41,639 nucleotides of DNA from Candidatus Binatota bacterium (GTDB lineage: Bacteria > Desulfobacterota > Binatia > UBA1149 > CAITLU01), in contig JAJRWY010000189.1 in assembly GCA_024276575.1 (NCBI GenBank), positions 1-41,639 on the forward strand. Reading direction: 5' to 3'. The translations under genes were made by a program, and so were the position numbers. Below are positions 1 through 8,396 of the stretch, one piece after another (positions within the stretch are counted from its first letter, which is position 1; each line of letters opens with the position of its first letter). The notes below the pieces were generated by a model. The model was not told where the DNA came from. It did no database searches and worked only from the letters and a program-made list of their open reading frames with translations.

Positions 1-140
1 CGCCCGCAATCTCGGCCCGTGCTCGCTTTTCGGCCCTCGACGTACTGTTAGTACGCCTGCGGGCCTCATCGCTGCGCTTGGGCCGATCTCACGGGCGCTT
101 GCGACTCTCGCGACGAGGTTTCATGAATAATGCGGGCTAG
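1..140 (+). repeat. Dispersed palindromic repeat, copy A (left end cut by window)
   Basis: This stretch matches the reverse complement of 19167-19352 almost base for base, and it shares both flanks with 24128-24342. It carries a central hairpin: GTACT-gtt-AGTAC at 42-54, inside a wider GGCCC/GGGCC pairing. It ends in TTTCATGAATAATGCGGG followed by CTAG. By analogy with copies B and C, the element should begin about 45-70 bases before the window. No coding capacity is seen. It is most likely a non-autonomous MITE or RUP-like intergenic repeat. That assignment is inference; the repetition itself is directly visible. Confidence 0.8.
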
Positions 141-162
141 GGTGCCCCGGCAATATTTTTCA

Positions 163-199
163 GCTAATTAGCGAGCAGAAATCAAATGGCTCGCTAATT
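163..199. promoter_or_regulatory. Long inverted repeat, candidate operator or hairpin
   Basis: A perfect 11-bp inverted repeat (AATTAGCGAGC at 166-176, GCTCGCTAATT at 189-199) surrounds a 12-base spacer. The left arm also holds the 10-bp palindrome GCTAATTAGC at 163-172. It is AT-rich relative to its surroundings and lies about 285 bases upstream of the secreted repeat protein. It could bind a regulator or form an RNA hairpin. No promoter could be fixed with confidence between it and the gene. Confidence 0.4.
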
Positions 200-269
200 G
201 CAAAATGTTTACTCGTCTGGGGTTCGAGTATCCGCAGGGGCTGCGGTCTTAACATCTTCGAAGTCGCGT

Positions 270-335
270 GTCTTGTGGACGACTAAGAGCCGGACAGACG
301 GAGTCCTGTGGACAAAGAACCGCCGAACGGACGGA
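270..335. repeat. Two tandem degenerate 33-base units
   Basis: Bases 270-302 and 303-335 align as two adjacent 33-base units. Each starts GTC(T/C)TGTGGAC and ends GACGGA, and about three quarters of positions agree. The stretch between the inverted repeat (163-199) and the gene start at 484 otherwise shows nothing I can name. The repeat may be a duplicated binding site or an eroded duplication. Confidence 0.35.
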
Positions 336-483
336 TTTGTCATGGAAACGAGAAAAACTGAGCGAAGTGCTGTTGCTCCCCGGTGAAGACAGCGAGAAAC
401 TGATGGGGATCGTTCTCGGCCCCTCCCTAGACCCGGCGCCATACACCGCCGGAAGGCTGCACGAACAGCCTAGGCTTACAGTA

Positions 484-3147
484 ATGTACACCCAATTTGC
501 ACGAACCCTAACGCTTTCGTTGGCTCTCCTCATCGGCGTCTGCGCCAACGCGCTTGCAGTAGAGACCATTTCGGGAACCATCAGCGCAGCCGGCAGCGGC
601 CTGCCACTGTCGGGCATCGATCTGGACGCCTTCGACGCAGCCACAGGCGCCAGCGTGGCCATCACCGGCGGCAAGAGCGTCGCCGGCGGCAGCTACACTT
701 TCACCCTTCCCGGCCCCGGCACCTACATTGTTCGAGCCGATCCCAACGCGTTACAGGGCTACGCCGCCCAATATTACAATGGTTCCTTCCTCAAGAGCAC
801 AGCCCAACCCATAGTCGTCGGGCCGGGCGCTGCGATTGCGGGAATCAACTTCTCCTTGGGCACCGGCGTTTCAATCACCGGAACGATAACTTCGGGCGGC
901 CTTCCCCTCGACGCCATGGACATCGACGTCTACGCCGCCAATGGAGAATTTCTGGGAGCTTACCCCGGCAAGACCATCGCCGACGGCAGCTATGAGGTCG
1001 GGGCACTGCCTCCCGGCACCTACTACCTTCGCGCCGATCCCAACATCCTACTCGACACGCAGTTATACGTACGCGCTTACTTCGGCGGCGGCCCCGACCG
1101 GCTCACTTCCACCCCGATCGTAGTCGGCAGCCTGCCGGTCACCGGCATCAACATAGACTTGACCGCCGGCGGCACCATCCGTGGAACCGTCACCGATGCT
1201 AGCACCGGCGCCCCGCTGTCCGGCTTTGATCTCGATGTGTTCGACTTGCTCGGCAATCGCGTAAAGCTGCCCGGGAAGACCGACATCAACGGTGCGTTCG
1301 AACTCGGCGCCGTCGCTCCGGGAACTTACCTAGTGCGTGTCGATCCCTCTTTGCTGCAAGGCTACGAGCGCATGTATTACCCGGGCGTGGCCGCAGAAGC
1401 GGACGCCGCGCCAGTAGGCGTCGCCACCGGCGCACGGACCCTCAACGTTGATTTCGCGATCGGCTTAGGGGGCACCATTAGCGGCACCATAGTTGAAGCC
1501 GCCGGAGGCACTCCGCTTCTCGCGATCGACCTCGACCTCTATTCCAGCACGCTGAAGTTCATGGCGACCTATACTGCCAAGTCGGACCTCACCGGCGCCT
1601 ACCAACTCGGCCCGCTGGCGCCCGGCACTTACTACGTGCGTGCGGACCCCTCGGCACTGCAGGGATACGCCCAGCAGTACCACGCGGGACGAGTCGACAT
1701 CAATCTAGCCGATCCCATCGTGGTAACCGCGGGGGCCGACACCCCGGGAATCAATTTTGCGCTGATACCGGCCTCATCGATAAGCGGAACTATCACAGCC
1801 TCGCTGGCAACCCCGTTGGCCGGCATCGACCTCGATTTGCTCGACGCTACCGGACTGCGCCTGCGCAAGGGCGCAACCACGGCGATTGACGGAAGCTACA
1901 CCATCGACTCCTTGTCGGCGGGCAGCTACATCGTACGCGCCGATCCGAGCGTAGCGCAGGGTTTAGCCCGCGTTTATTACAACGGCAAGGTCACCTCGAC
2001 CAACGCCGATGTGCTCGCGATCACCGCAGGCGTCAACACCGTGGGCATCGATTTCGTGCTACCGGCAGCGGCCTCGATCTCGGGGACGGTTCGCACGGGT
2101 GACGGTGCTCCACTGCCGCAGGTCGCGATAGAACTCTACCATGTGCAAGGACTCACACAGAGTTTGGTCGATAAAGGTGCAACCACGGACCTCAACGGCA
2201 CGTTCACCGTCGAGTCCTTGCCGCCGGCCGACTACATAGTACATGCCGTGCCCGACCCGCTACTGTCGGCGCCGCTGTATCACGGCGATACTGTGGATCC
2301 GCTACTAGCAACGGTAGTCACGGTGGCAGCCGGGCAGAACGCGAGCGGTGCAGACGTTTCCTTCGCCGACATCGTCTCGACACCGCAGAGCCGCGACCAG
2401 CAGGCCTGCATCAACGGCCTCAACCGCGACTTCGCCAAAGTCTCCAAAGCGCAAAGCAAGCAAGTTGCGGGTTGTATCAAATCGGCAACCACCGGACGCC
2501 TGACCGGCACGGTCGATGCCTGCATGAACAGCGACCCACGATCAAAAGTCGCCCGCGCGTCGGCCAAGACCGTTTCCAACGAACTCAGGAATTGTATTGT
2601 ACAGCTTCCCGACTTCGGCCCCACCGATTCGGCGACGGTCAATCAGGCCGCGATCCTGGGCGAAACCGCTTTGATCCACGACATCTTCGGAATCGGCGTT
2701 GACGCTGCAATTTTTCCCTCCTCTGTGAGCACCCGAGTGCTGGGACGCTGCCAGAGCAGCGTGGTAAAGCAGTTACAGAAATGCCGGCTGTCGTTGGTCG
2801 GCGGCTTCAACGCGTGCAAGAAAGAAGGCCTCGACAACGGTTCACTGACAGTGGCGGGAAGCCTCCAAGCTTGCCTCGGCGCCGATCCGCGCGGCAAGGC
2901 GGCCAAGGCCTGCAGCGCCACCGTTGGCAAACTAGGCAAGACCATCAACGGTCCGCGCTGTGCCATCTCCGGCCCAGACATCGCCGCCGCTTTCCCGGCC
3001 TGCAACAGCGCAACCATCGCAGATCTCGGCATCTGCCTGGAGGCCAAGGCTCGCTGCAATGTCTGCAGAGCATTGAACAGCGCCGACGCCATGGCCGGTG
3101 ACTGCGATATCGTCGACGACGGAGTAGCCAACGCAAGCTGCCCCTGA
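484..3147 (+). CDS. Secreted protein with six carboxypeptidase-regulatory-like repeats and a cysteine-rich C-terminal region
   Basis: I chose the ATG at 484 because it begins a clear signal peptide: basic start, hydrophobic core LSLALLIGVCANALA, cleavage near residue 25. The open frame extends upstream to 268 but reads as non-protein. This gives 887 aa. Residues about 27-690 are six repeats of about 110 aa, each with SGTI...GxDLDxxD...GSYxxxxLxPGTYxVRADP...QY. That is the pattern of carboxypeptidase-regulatory-like/Cna-B-type beta-sandwich domains. The last ~200 residues are different: paired Cys in a lysine-rich helical pattern (QKC, ADPRGKAAKAC), a type of C-terminal region I associate with uncharacterised secreted proteins of delta-like bacteria. 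Its role is probably surface display or adhesion; no enzyme motif is seen. It stands alone, convergent with pruA. Confidence 0.8.
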   Translation: MYTQFARTLTLSLALLIGVCANALAVETISGTISAAGSGLPLSGIDLDAFDAATGASVAITGGKSVAGGSYTFTLPGPGTYIVRADPNALQGYAAQYYNGSFLKSTAQPIVVGPGAAIAGINFSLGTGVSITGTITSGGLPLDAMDIDVYAANGEFLGAYPGKTIADGSYEVGALPPGTYYLRADPNILLDTQLYVRAYFGGGPDRLTSTPIVVGSLPVTGINIDLTAGGTIRGTVTDASTGAPLSGFDLDVFDLLGNRVKLPGKTDINGAFELGAVAPGTYLVRVDPSLLQGYERMYYPGVAAEADAAPVGVATGARTLNVDFAIGLGGTISGTIVEAAGGTPLLAIDLDLYSSTLKFMATYTAKSDLTGAYQLGPLAPGTYYVRADPSALQGYAQQYHAGRVDINLADPIVVTAGADTPGINFALIPASSISGTITASLATPLAGIDLDLLDATGLRLRKGATTAIDGSYTIDSLSAGSYIVRADPSVAQGLARVYYNGKVTSTNADVLAITAGVNTVGIDFVLPAAASISGTVRTGDGAPLPQVAIELYHVQGLTQSLVDKGATTDLNGTFTVESLPPADYIVHAVPDPLLSAPLYHGDTVDPLLATVVTVAAGQNASGADVSFADIVSTPQSRDQQACINGLNRDFAKVSKAQSKQVAGCIKSATTGRLTGTVDACMNSDPRSKVARASAKTVSNELRNCIVQLPDFGPTDSATVNQAAILGETALIHDIFGIGVDAAIFPSSVSTRVLGRCQSSVVKQLQKCRLSLVGGFNACKKEGLDNGSLTVAGSLQACLGADPRGKAAKACSATVGKLGKTINGPRCAISGPDIAAAFPACNSATIADLGICLEAKARCNVCRALNSADAMAGDCDIVDDGVANASCP

Positions 3148-3185
3148 GCCGGCACCGATTCCACTTTACCGCTTCTCGCAACAAC

Positions 3186-3221
3186 GGCGGGGCCTGCCCC
3201 TATCAACGGGCAAGCCCCGCC
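3186..3221. terminator. GC-rich hairpin between convergent genes
   Basis: GGCGGGGC at 3186-3193 pairs perfectly with GCCCCGCC at 3214-3221. A further GCCC/GGGC pairing sits inside the stem and an AT-richer loop at the tip. It lies 38 bases after the stop of the secreted repeat protein and before the convergent pruA stop at 3455. No T-run follows on either strand, so it would be a weak intrinsic terminator or an RNA-stabilising hairpin. Confidence 0.45.
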
Positions 3222-3454
3222 GCGCGCAGGGGGCACCCGGGGTCGGACCCTGCAATCTCACCGTACTCCGTTGTTTTCTAAGGGGTTACTCCTACCGGCA
3301 ACACCGTTTCGCCTCTTAGACCTAACATTTCAGGGCAAAATCGAGGACTCCAAGAATAGCTCCATCCAGATCCCGACGATTGATACGAGGCCGGACCGGC
3401 GAGCTACGGCCGAACCCAGTTCGCGTCACTCGAGACCGGCACGGACCCGCAATG

Positions 3455-5086
3455 TCAGCTCCCGGCCATGAACGGGTAGCGGTAGTCGGTGGCAGGCACA
3501 TAGGTTTCCTTGATGCTACGCGGAGAAACCCAGCGCTCTAGATTGAGCCGGCTTCCGGCTTTGTCGTTGGTACCCGAAGCCCGTGAGCCTCCGAACGGCT
3601 GCTGTCCGACCACGGCCCCCGTGGGCTTGTCGTTGATGTAGAAGTTACCGGCGGCATTGCGCAAGGCCTTCGTGGCCTGAACGATCGCGTAGCGGTCTTG
3701 AGCAAAGATCGCGCCTGTGAGCCCGTAAGGACTCGTCGTGTTGCAGACCTCCATGGTCTCGGTGAACTTGCCCTCGGGATAAACGTGTATGGTGAGCACC
3801 GGGCCGAATATCTCCTCGCTCATGAGCTTGGAACGTGGATCCCTACTCTCCACCACGGTCGGCTCGATGAAGTAGCCACGGCTATCGTCGTAGCCGCCAC
3901 CGCAAAGGATCTCCATGTTCGGATCTTTTCTCGCGAACTCGATGTACTCGCTAATGGTTTTGAAAGCCGCGGCGTCGATCACAGCGTTCATAAAGTTCTC
4001 AAACTCGCAGACGTGGCCGACTTGTACAGTAGCAACCTCGTCGAGCAGCTGCTGCCTCACTTCAGGCCAGAGGGAGTCGGGGATGTAGGCGCGGCTGGCC
4101 GCCGAGCACTTCTGCCCTTGATACTCGAAAGCCCCGCGCAGTAGCGCCGTCACCAACACCTCGGCCTCGGCCGAAGCATGCGCGAAGATAAAGTCCTTGC
4201 CACCGGTCTCACCGACGATACGAGGATAGGACTGGTATTTGCGGATGTCGGATCCGATGGTCAGCCATATGCTCGAGAAAACATAAGTGGAGCCGGTGAA
4301 ATGCACTCCGCCGAGGTCTGTGTGGTTCAGCACCGGCGGTCCAATCGTCGGTCCGGGACCCGGTACGAAGTTGATCACACCCGCAGGCATGCCCGCTTCT
4401 TCGAGCACTTTCATGATGTAGTAAGCGGGCAGCACCGCCGAAGAGGCCGGCTTCCAAACCACCGCATTGCCCATCAGTGCCGGCGCAGTCGGCAGATTTC
4501 CGGCTATCGACGTGAAATTGAAAGGCGAGATTGCGAACACGAATCCCTCGAGCGGACGGTGCTCCATGTAGTTCAACACTTCAGCCGTAGAGATTGGTTG
4601 GTCGTCGTAAACCTCGGTCATGAAGTAGGGATTGAAGCGCCAGAAGTCTATCAACTCGCACGCGGAGTCGACCTCTGCCTGATGACAGGTCTTGCTCATG
4701 TTGAGCATCGTGGCGGCATTGATCTGATAGCGGTACTTGCCGGCCAACAGTTCAGCGGCTTTCAACAACACGGTCGCACGCGATGACCACTGCATCTCAC
4801 TCCAGGCGTGCTTGGCTTGGTTGGCCGCTGCGATCGCAAGTTCCGCCTGCTCAGCACCCGCACGATGGTAGCGGCCTAGCGGCCGGCCGAGATCATGAGG
4901 CTGTTGGATATCCATGAGATCGCCACTGCGGACTTCTTTGCCGGCGATGATGCATGGCAGTTCCACCGGGTTGTCGAGCATGTCTTGCAGCGCCGCCGCG
5001 AGTTCGGCACGTTCCGGGGAGCCCGGCCGGTAGGCAAGAACAGGCTCGTTCTTGGGCTCGCGAATCTGGAACAGACCGTTGAACAT
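3455..5086 (-). CDS. pruA: 1-pyrroline-5-carboxylate dehydrogenase (L-glutamate gamma-semialdehyde dehydrogenase)
   Basis: Oxidises glutamate gamma-semialdehyde (open form of P5C) to glutamate with NAD+, the second step of proline catabolism. The 543-aa protein has the aldehyde dehydrogenase core: SPFNFTSIAGN near 187, the VGETGGKDF segment with the general-base Glu near 293, and YQGQKCSA with the nucleophilic Cys near 327. The long N-terminal extension and total length fit the stand-alone ALDH4A1/group 1 P5C dehydrogenase family rather than the PutA C-terminal domain. An AAGGAG sits 8 bases before the ATG at 5086. A GTG three codons upstream (5095) is in frame but overlaps that site, so I prefer the ATG. 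No proline dehydrogenase is adjacent, so that partner must lie elsewhere. Confidence 0.92.
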   Translation of the reverse strand: MFNGLFQIREPKNEPVLAYRPGSPERAELAAALQDMLDNPVELPCIIAGKEVRSGDLMDIQQPHDLGRPLGRYHRAGAEQAELAIAAANQAKHAWSEMQWSSRATVLLKAAELLAGKYRYQINAATMLNMSKTCHQAEVDSACELIDFWRFNPYFMTEVYDDQPISTAEVLNYMEHRPLEGFVFAISPFNFTSIAGNLPTAPALMGNAVVWKPASSAVLPAYYIMKVLEEAGMPAGVINFVPGPGPTIGPPVLNHTDLGGVHFTGSTYVFSSIWLTIGSDIRKYQSYPRIVGETGGKDFIFAHASAEAEVLVTALLRGAFEYQGQKCSAASRAYIPDSLWPEVRQQLLDEVATVQVGHVCEFENFMNAVIDAAAFKTISEYIEFARKDPNMEILCGGGYDDSRGYFIEPTVVESRDPRSKLMSEEIFGPVLTIHVYPEGKFTETMEVCNTTSPYGLTGAIFAQDRYAIVQATKALRNAAGNFYINDKPTGAVVGQQPFGGSRASGTNDKAGSRLNLERWVSPRSIKETYVPATDYRYPFMAGS

Positions 5087-5492
5087 GACTGTCACTCCTT
5101 GTAGCGGGCAGCGGGAAACGGCGACACGGTTGGTTAATCACAAGGCCACGGGTGTCGGAAGCCCAGTCCAACGGCTTCGGCCTAGGAGTGTGCGCCGTAG
5201 AAACTTCGGCCACACACACTCGGCACCCCGAGTCACCATCTATCGGAGATCCAGCCCCTGCTTCGACTTCGAGCGGACGCGCTAGCGAGAAGCCCCCTCT
5301 GCTATGCATTCCGTTTACCCGCTCACGTCAACGGCCCCTTCCCCTTCCACTTCCACTTCCCCGACTGGCGAAACCGCATGGGGAAAAGCAAACGCACCGC
5401 GTCATTTCATTCGCATTGGAAGCTTGAAGCGCCTATTTTGAGACATTCGTTGATCCGAAATCGAGGGGTGGGTACGTGCCTGGGGTGGTGCC
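5087..5492. other. Divergent intergenic region, no gene recognised
   Basis: About 400 bases separate the divergently transcribed pruA and the Lys/Ala/Pro-rich gene and should hold both promoters. The only compositional feature is a pyrimidine-rich stretch at about 5336-5363 (repeated CTTCC/CACTTCC). Small open frames here lack coding character. Confidence 0.4.
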
Positions 5493-6656
5493 ATGTTGAT
5501 ATCGAAACCGAGTCGAGACCACCGGCTGTCAAACGCAAAGCGTAAGGGAAAAACACGGCGGCGTTCATCCAGACTGCCGGTATTAATGGTCCTTCAGATC
5601 CTTGGCCTGCAACTGCTGCTAGCAACGAACGGAAATACTCAAAGTCCTATCGCTACCCAATCCTCGGCCGAGGCCGAGGCAAGTTACGAACTACTACGAC
5701 AGTTGCTGGGCTTGCCGGAGGAGCAGCAGGCTCTACAGCCCCAAAACAAGCCCGAAATAGAGGCTAGAGAGACGAAATCCGCGACTGTTAGAAAGGCTAA
5801 AATGGCGACTGAATCCAGTGCCAAGCCGATGGTGGCCACGACCAAGGCTACGGCGAAAGTCGCGCAAAAGGCGACGATCGAAGCCAACGCGAAAGTCGCG
5901 CCAAAGGCCACGGCAAAAGCCAATGCGCAGGTTACACCGAAGGCCGGGCCGAAGGTCACGCCGAAAGTCGCACCGAAGACCACGGCTAAGACCAACGCGA
6001 AAGTCACGCCGAAGACCACGCCAAAAGCCAACGCGAAAGTCGCAGCTAAAGTAGAAGCCCAGCCGCCGAGTCCCGCGGCAGTCGATCAAGCCGCAGCCCT
6101 CGCCATAGCCGTCGTGCCAACGGTCGGAAACACCGCGAAGGAAGAGTCTGAGCCCTTGGCTTTAGCCTCCAGAACAAGGGCCGAGCTAACCACCAAGGCC
6201 GGTGCAGCAGCGTCCAAGCCCGCGTCGAAAGCGGCGCACGAGCCCTCCCTGCCCGCCAGAGGAACCCCACGGCAAGCCAGCGCCGCGCCTCATAGCCCGG
6301 CTGATAGCAAGCAGCCTTCACAGACACGGCCGGCCCTTCGCAAGCCGTCTCTACCACGCAGGCCGGTACCGGTGCCCACCGAGGCCTTGCCTTTACGAGC
6401 CCCCCGGCCCGTCGTCGTTTCGAAGCCGCCGGCGCCCAATCCGGTCCCGTCCAAAGCGAAGCCGAAACCTGCGCCTTTGACACCCGCCATCCACAAACCG
6501 AAGCTTCGTCCCGTACGGCCGTCGCCCTTGGCCGCGCTCCCCAAAAGAGCACAACCCACAACACCTACGGTTCAGAACCCGGAGCCGACAGTAACCGAGC
6601 GGAAAAAGAGCAAGAGCCCAGCGTTGCCCAAATTGTTTGCACCCGGCAAACGGTAG
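5493..6656 (+). CDS. Secreted or membrane-anchored Lys/Ala/Pro-rich low-complexity protein
   Basis: 387 aa of unknown function. The N-terminus is very basic (KRKGKTRRRSSR), followed by a hydrophobic stretch (LMVLQILGLQLLLA, residues ~31-44) that reads as a signal peptide with a long n-region or a single membrane anchor. A short helical piece (SYELLRQLLGLPEEQQ) comes next. Residues ~105-190 are a degenerate repeat of roughly 12-14 aa built on KATAKANAKVAPK-type units. The last ~150 residues are Pro/Lys/Arg-rich. Such composition fits a periplasm-spanning, wall-associated or nucleic-acid-binding tail. No catalytic motif is visible. The start is uncertain: an internal ATG at 5586 would give a shorter signal peptide. 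The opposite strand also has long open frames, as expected from the GC skew, so the gene call itself is moderate. Confidence 0.6.
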   Translation: MLISKPSRDHRLSNAKRKGKTRRRSSRLPVLMVLQILGLQLLLATNGNTQSPIATQSSAEAEASYELLRQLLGLPEEQQALQPQNKPEIEARETKSATVRKAKMATESSAKPMVATTKATAKVAQKATIEANAKVAPKATAKANAQVTPKAGPKVTPKVAPKTTAKTNAKVTPKTTPKANAKVAAKVEAQPPSPAAVDQAAALAIAVVPTVGNTAKEESEPLALASRTRAELTTKAGAAASKPASKAAHEPSLPARGTPRQASAAPHSPADSKQPSQTRPALRKPSLPRRPVPVPTEALPLRAPRPVVVSKPPAPNPVPSKAKPKPAPLTPAIHKPKLRPVRPSPLAALPKRAQPTTPTVQNPEPTVTERKKSKSPALPKLFAPGKR

Positions 6657-6759
6657 CGGAGGACACGGAGATATTCCCCCGCCACTCGTCCAATGAACAG
6701 TTCGAGCCCTTGATCGACGGCAGGTAGCGGAAGACACGGAGGTATGCCCCGGCCACTCG
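6652..6759. repeat. Direct repeat of 37 bases spanning the end of the Lys/Ala/Pro-rich gene
   Basis: Bases 6652-6688 and 6723-6759 are direct copies matching at 33 of 37 positions, both beginning GGTAGCGGA and ending CCACTCG. The first copy contains the TAG stop codon of the upstream gene, so the duplication extends from its final codons into the intergenic region. Spacing from start to start is 71 bases. Confidence 0.65.
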
Positions 6760-6860
6760 GCAGCCGCTCCGGCTCCCCAATAGCCCGGCCCCTCGGCAAC
6801 TTAGCCACGGCATGGGCACCCCCGCGCCTTGGCTACTGCATGAACGGCCCCGGCAGCCAA

Positions 6861-6987
6861 GCCGCACCATCGGAACGGCCTCAGTAGCCTAGCCACCCCA
6901 CCCATCGGAGAAGCCCCTGCAGCCAGCAGGCCGCACCTTAGGAGCGGCTTCCAGCCAGGCCGCACCAACGGAGCAGCCTCAGCAGCG
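6861..6987. repeat. Degenerate ~30-base tandem repeat downstream of thiolase
   Basis: Four imperfect units begin at about 6861, 6892, 6930 and 6959. Each follows the pattern GCCGCACC-N3-GGA-GCGGCC-TCAG-CAGCC. The last unit runs into the stop codon of the thiolase gene (TGA, complement of 6979-6981). With the 37-base direct repeat, the gap 6657-6978 is almost entirely repetitive. No gene is seen in it. Confidence 0.5.
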
Positions 6988-8208
6988 CTCCAGGATGGTT
7001 GCGATGCCCATGCCGCCGCCTATGCACATGGTGATCAAGGCGGTGTTCAGGTCAGCGCGTTCCATCTCGTCGATGGCGGTCCCTATCAGCATAGCGCCGG
7101 TGGCACCGAGCGGATGGCCCATAGCGATGGCTCCACCGTTCACGTTGACCTTGCCACGGTCCACCCCGCTTTCTTTGAGGAACTTCAAGACCACTGCCGC
7201 AAAGGCTTCGTTGACCTCGAACAAATCGATGTCGTCCCAGGTCATACCGGCTTTTTTCAAAGCCGCCTGCGAAGCTGGCGCGGGCGCGGTCAGCATGATG
7301 ACGGGCTCGTCGCCCATGGTAGCCATCGAAATCACCTTGGCGCGAGGCTTGGCTCCATGGCTCTTCACATAGGACTCGGATGCGAGCAACACCACGGCAG
7401 CGCCGTCGACGATGCCGCTGCTGTTGCCACCGGTATGCACGTGGTTGATTTCGCTCAGTTCGGGATAAACCTTCATGGCCTTGCCATCGAAACTAAGTTC
7501 ATCGCCTTGCTGCACGTAACCACCCATGTCGGCGAAAGACGGCTTGAGGGTGGCTAGGCTCTCCACCGTGGTCCCGGGACGCGGATGTTCATCGCGGTCG
7601 AGCACCACATTTCCTTCGAGGTCGCGAACCGGAATCAAGCTCTTGTCGAAGCGGCCCTCGGCCACCGCAGCCTCACAGCGAGCTTGGCTACTTGCCGCGA
7701 ACTCATCCACGTCATGGCGCGTAAAACTCTCGCGAGTAGCGATCAAATCGGCGGAGATGCCTTGCGGAACCAAGGGATGCAACTCACGCAAGTGGCGGTT
7801 GTGCCCGTCGAGCCCGGACTTGTCCGAACCCATCGGAACCCGTGACATGTGTTCGACGCCGCCGGCAACCACTAGGTCCTGAAAACCAGAGGCACAGCCC
7901 ATCAAGCCGAAGTTCACGGCCTGTTGCCCCGAGCCACAGTAGCGACTCAATTGCACACCGGTTACCTCTTGCGGCCAACCCGCGTCGAGAACCGCATGGC
8001 GCGTTATCACCCCGCCCTGCTCGTTTACCGGGATGACACAACCCATGACTACGTCTTCGACTTCCTTGGGATCGAAGCCGCTACGTTCCGGCAAAGCTTG
8101 CAAGCACTGGGCGGCAAGCTGATGAGGATGGATCTCGTGCAAGGCCCCGGTGGCCTTTCCCTTGCCCCGTGGGGTGCGAACCGCGTCAAGAATGTATGCG
8201 TCTGCCAT
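6979..8208 (-). CDS. Acetyl-CoA C-acyltransferase (thiolase)
   Basis: Cleaves 3-ketoacyl-CoA with CoA to acetyl-CoA plus a shortened acyl-CoA, the last step of beta-oxidation; family members can also run as acetoacetyl-CoA thiolases. The 409-aa length is typical. The acyl-accepting Cys91 lies in [11 protein letters not shown] (usual form NRFCASG), the catalytic His in [16 protein letters not shown] near residue 359, and the second Cys in MCIGGGMG near 397. An AAGGAGAG precedes the ATG at 8208. It is the third gene of a minus-strand unit headed by two acyl-CoA dehydrogenases, and the divergent unit supplies hydratase and dehydrogenase. The substrate chain type cannot be read from sequence. Confidence 0.93.
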   Translation of the reverse strand: MADAYILDAVRTPRGKGKATGALHEIHPHQLAAQCLQALPERSGFDPKEVEDVVMGCVIPVNEQGGVITRHAVLDAGWPQEVTGVQLSRYCGSGQQAVNFGLMGCASGFQDLVVAGGVEHMSRVPMGSDKSGLDGHNRHLRELHPLVPQGISADLIATRESFTRHDVDEFAASSQARCEAAVAEGRFDKSLIPVRDLEGNVVLDRDEHPRPGTTVESLATLKPSFADMGGYVQQGDELSFDGKAMKVYPELSEINHVHTGGNSSGIVDGAAVVLLASESYVKSHGAKPRAKVISMATMGDEPVIMLTAPAPASQAALKKAGMTWDDIDLFEVNEAFAAVVLKFLKESGVDRGKVNVNGGAIAMGHPLGATGAMLIGTAIDEMERADLNTALITMCIGGGMGIATILERC

Positions 8209-8224
8209 TGTTCTCTCCTTGTCG

Positions 8225-8380
8225 ACTAGCTTCGTCAGTCTTTAGTGTTATTACCGGCCTGCCGTGCCTTCGCCGGCTTTCCCTGCCTTCGGCAGCTTGC
8301 CGTGTTTTAGCCAGCCTTATGTGCCTTCGCCGGCTTTCCGCGTTTTCATCAGCCTTACGTAATCTTCATCACTCATCTGA
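8225..8380. repeat. Degenerate tandem repeat upstream of thiolase
   Basis: The gap between the acyl-CoA dehydrogenase stop and the thiolase start is made of imperfect units of about 20 bases, built on GTGCCTTCGCCGGCTTTCC and GTGTTTTAGCCAGCCTTAT. GTGCCTTCGCCGGCTTTCC occurs in nearly the same form near 8264 and 8321. Thus both sides of the thiolase gene carry tandem repeats, although of different sequence. They could form hairpins in the polycistronic message. Confidence 0.5.
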
Positions 8381-8396
8381 ACTGCAGCCACGCCCG

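Noticed and set aside
268-483. 72-codon N-terminal extension of the secreted repeat protein
   Set aside because: It is Arg/Thr-rich without protein character, overlaps the 33-base tandem repeat, and the ATG at 484 starts a proper signal peptide.
5684-6031. Hydrophobic antisense frame (GVVFGVTFALV-type) opposite the Lys/Ala-rich gene
   Set aside because: Its apparent membrane repeats simply mirror the KVTPK-type repeat codons of the sense strand, and it has no credible start.
5836-6055. Short repeated units resembling a CRISPR or minisatellite
   Set aside because: The units are in-frame codon repeats of the Lys/Ala-rich protein with no unique spacers; no cas gene is in the window.
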